Shown here: positions 1 to 7,090 of the stretch, one piece after another
Layout of the letters: every line of letters begins with the position of its first letter
How positions within the stretch are numbered: the stretch's first letter is position 1
Source: DATLYB01 sp964502525
GTDB taxonomy: Bacteria > Bacteroidota > Bacteroidia > Chitinophagales > CAIOSU01
Direction of reading: 5' to 3'
NCBI GenBank assembly: GCA_964502525.1
Contig: CAZCXH010000071.1
Coordinates: 1 to 22,736, forward strand
DNA length: 22,736 nucleotides
The notes under the pieces: model-generated
Database searches by the model: none
Told to the model about the DNA's origin: nothing
The model's input: only the letters and a program-made list of their open reading frames with translations
Translations under genes and position numbers: made by a program

Positions 1-55
1 CTCTGTGTTCCTCTGCGGTTTCTGTATTTCTTAAAAGATGTGTGCATAGGCAAGC
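1..55 (+). repeat. Dispersed repeat, copy 1 (identical to 16811-16865)
   Basis: All 55 bases match 16811-16865 in the same orientation; the match ends at base 56. It contains CTCTGTGTTCCTCTGCGG, a string I recall as a common dispersed intergenic repeat in environmental Bacteroidota. The window starts inside it, so its left end is unknown. Confidence 0.9.
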
Positions 56-111
56 TCCTTCTGGAGAGGGAAGGGGTGAGGCGATAAAAAGAGCAATTTT
101 TAGAACTGTCC
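55..111 (-). repeat. Partial copy of the MITE-like element at 10222-10308
   Basis: These 57 bases are the reverse complement of 10222-10278 with one mismatch (GTCC instead of GCCC near the outer end). Only one terminal repeat (95-111) is present. The other half has been replaced by the 1-55 repeat, so this copy is a mosaic. Confidence 0.85.
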
Positions 112-316
112 TAATGACTAATTACGAATTGTGAAATGACGAATTGAATACAGCCGAATTGCATTCTGATTCGCACTTCAGGGCAACACGCATTTAAATC
201 AGTCTGATTATCAAACCCTTTCATTGCCGGTTTAAGAATTGAGAAATGAACAGGCTTTGGCCAAATTTTTTTTGGCAAGGTTGGGCTAAATTCCATCATT
301 CTCGCTCTTTTCATCT

Positions 317-336
317 CCGTTGGCTCAAGCCAACGG
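317..336. repeat. Perfect short hairpin
   Basis: CCGTTGGC and GCCAACGG form an 8-bp perfect stem around a TCAA loop. No T-run follows on either strand, so it is a poor intrinsic terminator. It is more likely a dispersed palindromic repeat. Confidence 0.6.
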
Positions 337-382
337 CAATGAAGCTATCCAACATTTTAATGCCTGTTGCCCTGATTCGCAC

Positions 383-413
383 TTCGTCATTCGTAATCCG
401 TCTGCTATTTTTG
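383..413 (+). promoter_or_regulatory. Bacteroidota-type promoter before the DUF4286-like gene
   Basis: TATTTTTG at 406-413 matches the phylum's -7 element TAnnTTTG exactly. TTCG at 383-386, 19 bases upstream, fits the -33 TTTG at three of four positions. The GTG start is only four bases past the box, so the transcript would be leaderless or nearly so if this promoter is used. Confidence 0.45.
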
Positions 414-417
414 CCCC

Positions 418-723
418 GTGATTATTTACAATGTAACCGTGAAGGTGGACCGCGATGTGCACGAGGAGTGGCTCCGCTGGATGAAAACGGAGCATATCCC
501 GCGGGTGATGAATTCGGGGATGTTCCTCGAACACAGGATCAGCCGCCTGCTGGAGCAGGATGAGTCGGATGGCGTTACGTATGCCATTCAATATCTGTGC
601 AACGGCATGAACCAGTATGAAACCTACCGGGAGGAGTTTGCCCCCGCCCTTCAGCAGGAACATGCGGATAGGTACAAAGATAAATTCGTGGCGTTCAGGA
701 CGGTGATGGAGGTCATTGGTTGA
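418..723 (+). CDS. DUF4286-like small protein
   Basis: This is a 101-residue cytoplasmic protein with a GTG start and no signal peptide. Its opening (IIYNVTVKVDRDVHEEWLRW), the central HIPRVMNSGMF segment and the spaced Tyr/Glu-rich helix near residues 68-82 resemble the DUF4286 family of small ferredoxin-fold-like proteins common in Bacteroidota, whose function is unknown. The start is supported by a promoter-like TATTTTTG that leaves only four bases before GTG; an upstream start would fall inside that box. The stop codon is the first word of an 8-nt repeat array leading to folA. Co-transcription with folA is possible but the 125-bp spacer makes it uncertain. Confidence 0.8.
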   Translation: MIIYNVTVKVDRDVHEEWLRWMKTEHIPRVMNSGMFLEHRISRLLEQDESDGVTYAIQYLCNGMNQYETYREEFAPALQQEHADRYKDKFVAFRTVMEVIG

Positions 724-846
724 TTGGTGGATTTGTTGATTGGTTGATTGGTTGATTGGTAAACGGAGTTGCAGCTATCTACAAAACAACTGACAACGAA
801 CATAATTTTACCAATTAACCGATTAACTGATTAACCAATAAACCAA
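721..846. repeat. 8-nt stutter array in two inverted arms
   Basis: From the stop codon of the upstream gene, the word TTGATTGG (with variants) repeats with an 8-nt period to about 760. A second arm at 811-846 carries ACCAATTA, ACCGATTA, ACTGATTA and ACCAATAA, also with an 8-nt period. This is the reverse complement of the first word family. The arms could pair into an imperfect hairpin around a 50-base centre. The second arm ends two bases before the folA start codon. Confidence 0.8.
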
Positions 847-848
847 GC

Positions 849-1340
849 ATGATCAGCATCATCGTTGCCGCAGGCGAGAACAATGTGATTGGCAGGGACA
901 ACCAACTGCCGTGGCGGATGCCTGCGGATACCAGATATTTTAAATCAACAACGAAAGGCAACGTGGTGGTGATGGGCAGGAAAACGTTCGAGTCGCTCGG
1001 CAAGCCGCTGCCTGACAGGATGAATATCGTCATCTCGCGGAGGAAGAGCTTCAAGGCGGAGGGAGTCCACGTTGCGGAATCATTGAAGGAAGCGCTGAAG
1101 AAAGCGGGTGAATATGCCGGAAAAAATATTTTCATCATTGGCGGAGGGGAGATCTACCGGCAGAGCCTCGCTCTGGCAGACCGGATTCACCTTACCAGAA
1201 TCCACCATAGGTTCGAAGGGGATACCTTCTTCCCTGAGCTGGCGGGTGACAAATGGCGGATTGTTTCAAAAGACGACCACCTGCCTGACGAGAGGAATCC
1301 CCACGCTTACTCGTTCATAATTTACGAGCGGATAAATTGA
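849..1340 (+). CDS. folA: Dihydrofolate reductase
   Basis: This 163-residue protein reduces dihydrofolate to tetrahydrofolate with NADPH in the cytoplasm, supplying one-carbon carriers for thymidylate, purine and methionine synthesis. It aligns along its whole length with bacterial FolA. The N-terminal IIVAAGENNVIGRDNQLPWR block is followed by the substrate-binding acid at Asp27, the same number as in E. coli. VVVMGRKTFESLG forms the NADPH-binding region and FIIGGGEIYR the conserved glycine motif near residue 97. The ATG at 849 fits the family start. No thymidylate synthase gene, a frequent partner, lies in the window. A lipoprotein gene follows 30 bp downstream, probably on the same transcript. 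Confidence 0.97.
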   Translation: MISIIVAAGENNVIGRDNQLPWRMPADTRYFKSTTKGNVVVMGRKTFESLGKPLPDRMNIVISRRKSFKAEGVHVAESLKEALKKAGEYAGKNIFIIGGGEIYRQSLALADRIHLTRIHHRFEGDTFFPELAGDKWRIVSKDDHLPDERNPHAYSFIIYERIN

Positions 1341-1370
1341 ATAACGCTTACATTCGCCCAAACTATCAGA

Positions 1371-2189
1371 ATGACGCTGAGGATATTTTCACTCCTGCTT
1401 ATTTCATCGCTGTTAATTGCAGGAAGCGGTTGCAAGAAATGGAAGAATAACCGGGAGCCGCTCTCCTCAGAAGATCATACGCTGGCGGAAGCCAGCTTCA
1501 ACAATATTCTCAGCCACCTCATCCTTGCATCTTCTCCATTCGGAGAACTGCTTGCGGACACCTGCTTCACGATAACCTCCAGCGGCAGCAGCTTTCCGAA
1601 AACCATCACGGTTGACTTTGCTGAAAATTGCATCAGCCTGCTTGGGGCGGATATTCACGGAAGGATTTCAATCGAACTCACCGATTCCATGAACCACGAA
1701 AACGCGGTGATGACCGCATCACCACAGAACCTGTATATCAATGGCTACAAAACCGAGGGCGCTGTTACGGTGACAAATACGGGAATCAATCCATCAGGGA
1801 ACCCAACCTACCGCATGGTGGTAATCGGTGGGATCATCACCGCTGAACAGGGCATAATCGGAGAGGAGTTTTCCATTACGTGGGCCTGCAATTATCAATA
1901 TGAGCTGGTTGAAGAAAACAATGAAGTGATCTCGTTTGATGACCGCTACCGGATAAACGGAACTGCATTGGGCGTCAACCAGGAAGGCAGGAGCTACACG
2001 GCTGAAATTACAGAACCGCTGAATAAATATGTCAATTGCCGCTGGCCCGGCAGCGGGATAACGAAAATCTCACCCGATGGGCTTGATGAGCGCGATTTGA
2101 ATTATGGCGCGTGCGACCCGTCAAATTGCTGCGACAATGAAGCGGCAGAAGAAGTGAAGTGGCCGGACAAGACTGTGAGGATGAAGTAG
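1371..2189 (+). CDS. Putative lipoprotein with Cys-containing C-terminal motif
   Basis: This 272-residue protein begins with a hydrophobic leader and a lipobox-like GSGC with Cys21, followed by KK, so a lipid-anchored envelope protein is likely. The rest looks beta-rich. I do not recognise an enzyme. Near the C-terminus, CRWPGSGITKISPDG is followed by LNYG and CDPSNCCDNEA. This resembles a pattern I recall from other Bacteroidota lipoproteins (a P-x-SG segment, then (D/Y)-(F/Y)-G and CDN), so a structural or binding domain shared by that group is plausible. The gene starts 30 bp after folA. Its stop is followed by a GGCAAA hairpin array. Substrate or role cannot be told from sequence. Confidence 0.75.
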   Translation: MTLRIFSLLLISSLLIAGSGCKKWKNNREPLSSEDHTLAEASFNNILSHLILASSPFGELLADTCFTITSSGSSFPKTITVDFAENCISLLGADIHGRISIELTDSMNHENAVMTASPQNLYINGYKTEGAVTVTNTGINPSGNPTYRMVVIGGIITAEQGIIGEEFSITWACNYQYELVEENNEVISFDDRYRINGTALGVNQEGRSYTAEITEPLNKYVNCRWPGSGITKISPDGLDERDLNYGACDPSNCCDNEAAEEVKWPDKTVRMK

Positions 2190-2193
2190 GAAT

Positions 2194-2308
2194 CAAAAGG
2201 CAAAAGGCAAATTTTGCCCTTTGCCAATTGCATTTTGACTTTTTATATTATTTCGGATGAAGTAGAAGCGGAAAACCAATTGCCAATTGCCTATTGCCTA
2301 TTGCCTTT
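2194..2308. repeat. 7-nt stutter arrays between convergent genes, with hairpin
   Basis: Two arrays with a 7-nt period face each other. At 2194-2240 the words are AAAAGGC, AAATTTT, GCCCTTT, GCCAATT and GCATTTT. At 2276-2308 they are ACCAATT, GCCAATT, GCCTATT and GCCTTTT. The segment 2199-2225 is a hairpin built from GGCAAA twice and TTTGCC twice, with one A-C mismatch. It may act as a two-way transcription stop for the convergent genes on either side. Each array begins at or within a few bases of the neighbouring stop codon. Confidence 0.75.
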
Positions 2309-3001
2309 TCATTTCGGCTTCGAATCGGTGCTCAACTGAAACCCAAGCCGCTTGCCGGTTCTTAAAACTGCGCTTCCGGTCATCAGCATTTTTTCCTGAA
2401 CGGTCATCAAATTGACTTCTTTGAATGGCGGCACGAAAAGTTCAAAGTCGAGCGCATAGAGAATGGCTGATTCAACGATGCTTTTTACATAGCCATCGCT
2501 GATCTCCGTGTTCTCCAATTCATTGTACAAAAAGTCGAGCGGCTTCTCCCCGTCAATAAAAAAATGACGGTCGCGGTTGATGAATATGCGCGCGATAAGG
2601 TAGCCGAGGTCATGCGGGCGGTTGTATTTGATGGAGTCGGCAAGGAAGTTGTAAACCGTGATCATCCCGAAATAAGCGCGCATCGGGTCTTCGATGACAT
2701 ACTTGTTTTTGAAAATCTCATGGCTGCTGTCGAACGTGAATACGTTGGTGTGCATGGAGAAGTAGAGGATGTCGCCCCCGAATTTCATCTCGGCTTCAAA
2801 ATCACCCAGCTCGCGGTAGGATATTTCCACGCCCTTGTCAATCCTTTCAAACATGTCGGAGAGCTTGGTTTGCAACCGCTGCAACTCGGTTCTGAATTGT
2901 CCGAAAACTTCCTGAGTGATGCGGTAAATGCTCTGCTTGGTGCAGGCCTTTGTTTGAAGCGCGTCAATGATGAGGCGTTCGCCTGATTTTACTTTGGGCA
3001 T
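2309..3001 (-). CDS. Conserved hypothetical protein, third gene of the flavoprotein unit
   Basis: I do not recognise this 230-residue protein beyond a sense that similar sequences occur in Bacteroidota. It has no signal peptide or membrane segment, and looks cytoplasmic and mixed alpha/beta. A helical region (about residues 25-60, FGQFRTELQRLQTKLSDMFERI) could form a short coiled coil. The middle (residues 70-130) is rich in aromatic residues (GGDILYFSMHTNVFTF; YFGMITVYNFLAD). The C-terminal third holds an acidic stretch and a hydrophobic ALDFELFVPPF segment. It starts 16 bp after the DUF4920 gene stop, so it is probably the last gene of a three-gene transcript. Any function would be guesswork. 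Confidence 0.75.
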   Translation of the reverse strand: MPKVKSGERLIIDALQTKACTKQSIYRITQEVFGQFRTELQRLQTKLSDMFERIDKGVEISYRELGDFEAEMKFGGDILYFSMHTNVFTFDSSHEIFKNKYVIEDPMRAYFGMITVYNFLADSIKYNRPHDLGYLIARIFINRDRHFFIDGEKPLDFLYNELENTEISDGYVKSIVESAILYALDFELFVPPFKEVNLMTVQEKMLMTGSAVLRTGKRLGFQLSTDSKPK

Positions 3002-3017
3002 GCCTATAGACGATTGA

Positions 3018-3500
3018 CTACTTTAATATCAACCCGGTTGCTTCAAACGTCAGATCGTGCTCCGGTTCTTTGATTTTTTTTATTTCCTTTTCCGATTTGC
3101 CCGCGTCTTCCGCATAGTGGCGCAATAATTCAACTGATGTTGTTTTGTAATACGCTGTTCCTTCCATGATTACCGTTTTGCCTGCGCTTTCAAGAGGCAC
3201 AAAAAAACCGTAATCCTTGAACGTCACGCGCATGGTTTTCCCGTTTTGCAGATCCACCAGCATCCAGCAGCCTTTCTTCTGACAGCACCCGGTGATTTTG
3301 GCTTCCACTTTCAACTGAAGCTTCTGATCTTCCTTGCCCTTCATCATCTCCACCAGTTCGCCAACGGAGATGGCGCCATCTTCGGTGATTTTTTCTCCCC
3401 GGAAAATAACCTCATTGCTTGCAGCAACGGAACCGGAATCCTGCGCCTGTGAACAATTCAGGATGATGAATGAAATCAAAATGGACGTAATGGTTTTCAT
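3018..3500 (-). CDS. Exported DUF4920-family protein
   Basis: This 160-residue protein starts with a hydrophobic signal sequence (residues 1-20), probably cleaved near SQAQ, so it should act in the periplasm; Cys16 does not sit in a good lipobox. The mature part matches what I know of DUF4920: a KITGCCQKKGCWM block with Cys72, Cys73 and Cys78, then MRVTFKDYGFFVPLESAGKTVIMEGTAY in shorter matching pieces, typical of a small OB-like beta barrel. The cysteines suggest metal or redox chemistry, but that is inference. It lies 11 bp after the flavoprotein gene and 16 bp before the next, so all three are probably one operon. Confidence 0.8.
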   Translation of the reverse strand: MKTITSILISFIILNCSQAQDSGSVAASNEVIFRGEKITEDGAISVGELVEMMKGKEDQKLQLKVEAKITGCCQKKGCWMLVDLQNGKTMRVTFKDYGFFVPLESAGKTVIMEGTAYYKTTSVELLRHYAEDAGKSEKEIKKIKEPEHDLTFEATGLILK

Positions 3501-3511
3501 GATATTTGATT

Positions 3512-4771
3512 TTAATTGGCAATCAAATTTAGGTAAAACGAAGGCTGTTTCAATTTTTTGCGGATGTCAAGATCAGAAAACATGCAGGAAATCAACTCCT
3601 GTAATGACTGGCTGGCTGCGGCTTTGCCGACTACAAGGTTACACAGCCACGGAACGGATATCAGTTGCTGCATCCGTCTGCTGAGAGAAAGTTCCCTCCA
3701 CAACCTGCCGTAAACGCGATTGTCGTATTCGGAAATAAAATCTGCGCTGAAGTTATTTTCAGTAGCACATTGCACCGCCTGCTGTGCTGCCATCATCCCG
3801 CTAAGCATGGCATTGCCGATTCCTTCTCCTGTGAACGGATCAATCAGTGAAGCGGCATCTCCGCAAAGCATGTATCCCTCGCCAGAAATTTTCCTTTTCA
3901 CCGAACCGAGCGGAAGCCCGAATCCCCTGATGCTTCCTTCAAGGATTGCATTTCCGAACCGTTCTTTCAATTCAGGATATTTTTCAATAATGCGCGGAAG
4001 CATTTCTTTGAGGTTCATTTTCTTTGAACTCACTTTATCGCTTCGCACACCCAGTCCCACGTTGGCTTTTCCATCCGGCAACGGGAAAATCCAGAAGTAG
4101 CCCGGAAGCAACTCCTTCAGAAAAAACAGTTCGATGAAATTTTCGGCATCCATATTTCTCACTCCGGAATAGTAAGCCCGTATTCCGGCACAATAATTTT
4201 TATGTTCGACCGGAATACCCGCAATATGCTTTGCAAAAACTGACTGCGCGCCATCAGCCGCAATCAGCAAGTTGGTTTTCACCGAAAATTTTCCGTCACC
4301 TGTTTTGCATAACCACCTGCCATCGTGAAATTTAAAATCCGTGAGTTCCGTTTCTTCCTGCACGCTGATTGCATAGTTTTCTTTCGCAAAGCGAACCAAA
4401 AAGTCATCGAAGTCCATCCTCTTCGAAATAAAACCGGGAGCAATGGTCTGATGACCTGGAGTCGCCTGACCATTCTTTCCGAACGGAATCCTGATGCGTT
4501 TCAGATTTGGCGCTACAAACGTGACACCCCACGAACCAACCTGCACCGGTTCAAGCTGAAGCTGACTGACAATCCTTTCATCCAATTTTTTCAAAATGTC
4601 AACCGCCTTTCCGCTCAGGGCGTCACCGCAAACTTTGTCGCGCGGAAACCTGCTCTTGTCAACCACCAGCGGTTTGATTCCCTGCTTCGCCAGAAACATG
4701 GCGGCAACCATGCCGGCAGGACCGGCACCGATGATGCAAATGTCAGAGGTTAGATTCGAAGCGTTAGACAT
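3512..4771 (-). CDS. FAD-dependent oxidoreductase, geranylgeranyl reductase family
   Basis: This 419-residue flavoprotein has the dinucleotide-binding GAGPAG motif at residues 15-20, then KVCGDALSGKAV near residue 46, the usual signature of the geranylgeranyl-reductase/FixC-like group. A second FAD-binding segment (LCGDAASLIDPFTGEGIGNAM) lies at about residues 303-323. Members reduce isoprenoid chains or act as quinone-linked or hydroxylating flavoenzymes; the substrate is not evident here. There is no signal peptide, so it is cytosolic or membrane-associated. It is the first gene of a three-gene minus-strand unit with an exported DUF4920 protein and an unknown protein. The ATG at 4771 gives a leader of about ten residues before the Rossmann strand, normal for the family. 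Confidence 0.88.
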   Translation of the reverse strand: MSNASNLTSDICIIGAGPAGMVAAMFLAKQGIKPLVVDKSRFPRDKVCGDALSGKAVDILKKLDERIVSQLQLEPVQVGSWGVTFVAPNLKRIRIPFGKNGQATPGHQTIAPGFISKRMDFDDFLVRFAKENYAISVQEETELTDFKFHDGRWLCKTGDGKFSVKTNLLIAADGAQSVFAKHIAGIPVEHKNYCAGIRAYYSGVRNMDAENFIELFFLKELLPGYFWIFPLPDGKANVGLGVRSDKVSSKKMNLKEMLPRIIEKYPELKERFGNAILEGSIRGFGLPLGSVKRKISGEGYMLCGDAASLIDPFTGEGIGNAMLSGMMAAQQAVQCATENNFSADFISEYDNRVYGRLWRELSLSRRMQQLISVPWLCNLVVGKAAASQSLQELISCMFSDLDIRKKLKQPSFYLNLIAN

Positions 4772-4877
4772 TAGATTTTAGCAAAGGCTAAGGTCGTAAA
4801 GAAAGTCAAATGATTGCCTTTGCGTTTGTGCGTGAAATTATTTACTTGCAGCACTTAACTTTCACAAAAAAATTATC

Positions 4878-5429
4878 ATGCTGCTCAACGACCTTCTCCC
4901 CGTCTTCACGCTTATCGGCACCGACCACAAACTGCACAGCACAAAAGATTATGCGCATAAAGACGCGGTGGTCATCATCTTCACCTGCAATCATTGTCCG
5001 TATGCGCGGGCTTACATCGAGCGCATCAACAGGCTTGTTTCAGATTACGAAAAACGGAATGTGGGATTCTATGCCATCAACGTAAATGACACCGCCAAAT
5101 ATCCCGAAGATTCATTTGATAACATGATTCCGATGGGGAAGTTGCTGAACCTCGATGGAAAATATTTGTTTGACGAGTCGCAGCAAACCGCTAAAACTTT
5201 TGCCGCGGAGCGCACTCCTGAAGTTTATGTTTTCAATCAGCAAAGGCGGCTGGCATATCATGGGCTGATTGATGACAATGCCAATTACAAAATGCCTCAG
5301 AGCGTCAGCAAAACTTATCTGAGGGATGCGCTTGACTCTGTGCTTGCCGGAAATGATGTTCGTGAAAAGGAAACGAAAGCCATCGGCTGCACGATCAAGT
5401 GGAAGCCGGAAACGGTCAGTAATTCGTGA
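4878..5429 (+). CDS. Thioredoxin-fold (AhpC/TSA-like) protein with CNHCPY motif
   Basis: This 183-residue protein has the redoxin layout: an N-terminal LLPVFTLIGTDHK segment, a beta strand (VVIIFT), then Cys37-Asn-His-Cys40-Pro-Tyr at the start of a helix. Later come RTPEVYVF with the cis-Pro loop, a YHGLIDDN strand and a C-terminal GCTIKWK motif typical of this subfamily. Members are usually annotated as thioredoxin-family proteins of unknown partner; thiol-disulfide or peroxide chemistry is likely. There is no signal peptide, so it is cytoplasmic. Upstream, TTTG at 4819-4822 and TACTTG at 4843-4848 are a weak promoter candidate. Its last 14 bp overlap the 3' end of the convergent YwqK-like gene. 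Confidence 0.87.
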   Translation: MLLNDLLPVFTLIGTDHKLHSTKDYAHKDAVVIIFTCNHCPYARAYIERINRLVSDYEKRNVGFYAINVNDTAKYPEDSFDNMIPMGKLLNLDGKYLFDESQQTAKTFAAERTPEVYVFNQQRRLAYHGLIDDNANYKMPQSVSKTYLRDALDSVLAGNDVREKETKAIGCTIKWKPETVSNS

Positions 5430-6180
5430 TTTTCTCCGGCATTCCGTTTTTGTAAATCACTTCCTGAGTCAGTTTGCCTTCTTCGTTGTATCGTTTTTCG
5501 ACCGAGTTCTGCAAGTCATTTTCATAAGTGCCCTCCACCCTCACCTTCCCGTTTTCATCATAGTATTTCCAGCCACCGCTGCGCAGCCCGTCTTTGAAGC
5601 TGCCCTCCGATTCAGGCTTGCCGTCTTCAAAATAGCTTTTGAATGAACCGTTTTCCGTGTTGTCCTTGAACTCCACTTCCTCTTTCACCGCGCCATTTTC
5701 AAAATAAAATTTCCACACACCGCCCATCGCCCCTTTGACATATTGCCCTTGCTGTTTCGGTTTCCCGCCTTCAAAATATTCGGAATACGGTCCTTCATAT
5801 TCCCCCTTGGAATAAGTTTCTTCTACCTCCTTTTGCCCGTTGGAAAAATACATCACGCGCTTTCCATCCAGCTTGCCGGCTTTGTAGTCCGCTTCTTCTT
5901 TTTTATTGCCGTCCTCATCATAATAAACATATTTTCCATCCAACTCACCGTTCACGTAATTTTTCTCCACCGACACTTTTCCGGAGCGATAAAACTCCTT
6001 GTAGCCCCCGTCACGAATCTCAGGCTCGCGCTGCTTCACGTAATATTCTTCCTTCAGCACGGTTTGGTTTTCATCGTGCCAGGTTTGCACCTTTATTTTC
6101 CTGCCCTTCGAGCAGCCTGCCGATGCAATGACAACGGCAATTACAAATGTGAACAGCATCGCTTTCATTATTGCTTTCAT
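5416..6180 (-). CDS. YwqK-like lipoprotein with MORN-variant repeats
   Basis: This 254-residue protein has a lipoprotein signal ending in ASAGC (Cys23), so it should be anchored in the envelope. From about residue 55 to the end it consists of nine or so MORN-variant units of about 22-23 residues: Tyr-aromatic, then G-K/Q, then E..Y..G...G, for example YFENGAVKEEVEFKDN and YYDENGKVRVEGTYENDL. Such proteins are often called YwqK-family antitoxins, but in Bacteroidota they are mostly cell-surface repeat proteins without a toxin partner, and none is seen nearby. It is convergent with the thioredoxin-fold gene, the two coding regions overlapping by 14 bp. The role may be binding or envelope scaffolding (inference). 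Confidence 0.88.
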   Translation of the reverse strand: MKAIMKAMLFTFVIAVVIASAGCSKGRKIKVQTWHDENQTVLKEEYYVKQREPEIRDGGYKEFYRSGKVSVEKNYVNGELDGKYVYYDEDGNKKEEADYKAGKLDGKRVMYFSNGQKEVEETYSKGEYEGPYSEYFEGGKPKQQGQYVKGAMGGVWKFYFENGAVKEEVEFKDNTENGSFKSYFEDGKPESEGSFKDGLRSGGWKYYDENGKVRVEGTYENDLQNSVEKRYNEEGKLTQEVIYKNGMPEKITNY

Positions 6181-6231
6181 TTTGTGATTTTTACAGGGTT
6201 AAAAAAAACGAAACGGGTGATCCGGAAAATT

Positions 6232-6250
6232 AATCATGATAATCATTCAA
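6232..6250. promoter_or_regulatory. Weak Fur-box-like inverted repeat
   Basis: The 19 bases hold ATGAT-A-ATCAT and match the classical E. coli Fur consensus at 14 positions by my hand alignment. The site lies between the divergent YwqK-like and dapD starts. The AT-rich context makes a chance match quite possible. Confidence 0.2.
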
Positions 6251-6278
6251 TCATAAAAATCATAGTTCAGACAACAAC

Positions 6279-7088
6279 ATGATTCAGACAACTATTGAAA
6301 ACGCATGGGACGACCGCAAATTGCTCACATTTAAAGACGTGCAGGCAGCCATCCGCGAAGTGGTTGACAAGCTTGACCGTGGCGAACTGCGCGTTGCCGA
6401 GCCTGACGGTGACGGATGGAAGGTGAACGAATGGGTGAAAAAGGCGGTGATCCTCTATTTTCCGATTCAGGAAATGACGGTGACCGAAATCGGTCCGTTT
6501 GAGTTTCATGATAAAATAAAATTGAAAGGCAACTACAAGGAGTTGGGCGTTCGCGTGGTGCCTCATGCCATCGCGCGCTATGGTTCGTTTGTGGCGCGGG
6601 GCGTGATAATGATGCCGTCATTCGTAAACATTGGCGCCTACGTTGACCAGCACACGATGGTTGACACGTGGGCTACAGTCGGCTCGTGCGCGCAAATCGG
6701 CAGGAACGTGCACCTGAGCGGTGGCGTGGGCATTGGCGGTGTGCTGGAACCTCCGCAAGCCGCTCCCGTAATCATCGAAGACAACTGCTTCATCGGCTCG
6801 CGCTGTATCGTAGTCGAAGGCGTTCGCGTGAGGCGCGAAGCGGTGCTGGGCGCAAACGTGGTGCTCACCGCATCCACAAAAATCATTGATGTGAGCGGCA
6901 AAGAGCCGAAAGAATACAAAATGGAAATTCCCGAACGCTCGGTGGTGATTCCGGGAAGCTACACGAAAGAATTTCCTGCGGGAAAATACAACGTGCCCTG
7001 CGCGCTGATTATCGGCAAGCGCAAGAAGTCAACCGACACCAAGACTTCACTGAATGAGGCGCTGAGGGATTACCAGGTGGCGGTCTGA
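6279..7088 (+). CDS. dapD: 2,3,4,5-tetrahydropyridine-2,6-dicarboxylate N-succinyltransferase
   Basis: This 269-residue enzyme succinylates tetrahydrodipicolinate with succinyl-CoA, a committed step of the succinylase route to meso-diaminopimelate and lysine in the cytoplasm. The length and order fit DapD: an alpha-helical N-terminal domain (residues 1-100), then a left-handed beta-helix of hexapeptide repeats. In the helix YVDQHTMVDTWATVGSCAQIG and VHLSGGVGIGGVLEP, each quoted in part here, carry the conserved acid and CoA-site glycines, followed by IIEDNCFIGSRCIVVEGV. The C-terminus (YNVPCALIIGKR) is also typical. It appears to be a single gene, divergent from the YwqK lipoprotein. It ends two bases before the stop of the convergent cytochrome gene. 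Confidence 0.97.
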   Translation: MIQTTIENAWDDRKLLTFKDVQAAIREVVDKLDRGELRVAEPDGDGWKVNEWVKKAVILYFPIQEMTVTEIGPFEFHDKIKLKGNYKELGVRVVPHAIARYGSFVARGVIMMPSFVNIGAYVDQHTMVDTWATVGSCAQIGRNVHLSGGVGIGGVLEPPQAAPVIIEDNCFIGSRCIVVEGVRVRREAVLGANVVLTASTKIIDVSGKEPKEYKMEIPERSVVIPGSYTKEFPAGKYNVPCALIIGKRKKSTDTKTSLNEALRDYQVAV

Positions 7089-7090
7089 TC

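Larger units (their letters stand above)
1..417. other. Gene-free stretch of dispersed repeat remnants
   Basis: I see no credible gene here. The open frames on both strands are short and look like no known protein. The stretch is a patchwork: 1-55 recurs at 16811-16865; 55-111 recurs inverted at 10222-10278; 114-150 has 7-8-nt stutter words (ATTACGA, ATGACGA); 317-336 is a perfect hairpin. The short string CTGATTCGCACTTC occurs twice, near 166 and near 373. The last 12 bases hold a promoter-like element for the next gene. Confidence 0.7.

Noticed and set aside
111..563. Several short open frames at the left end on both strands
   Set aside because: They are composed of repeat fragments or overlap the DUF4286-like gene out of frame, and show no protein-like motifs.
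721..846. A CRISPR-like array
   Set aside because: The repeats are 8 nt, contiguous and degenerate, with no spacers and no cas genes in the window.
5416..6180. The YwqK-like protein as the antitoxin of a toxin-antitoxin pair
   Set aside because: It has a lipoprotein signal and no toxin-like gene beside it, so an envelope repeat protein is more likely.
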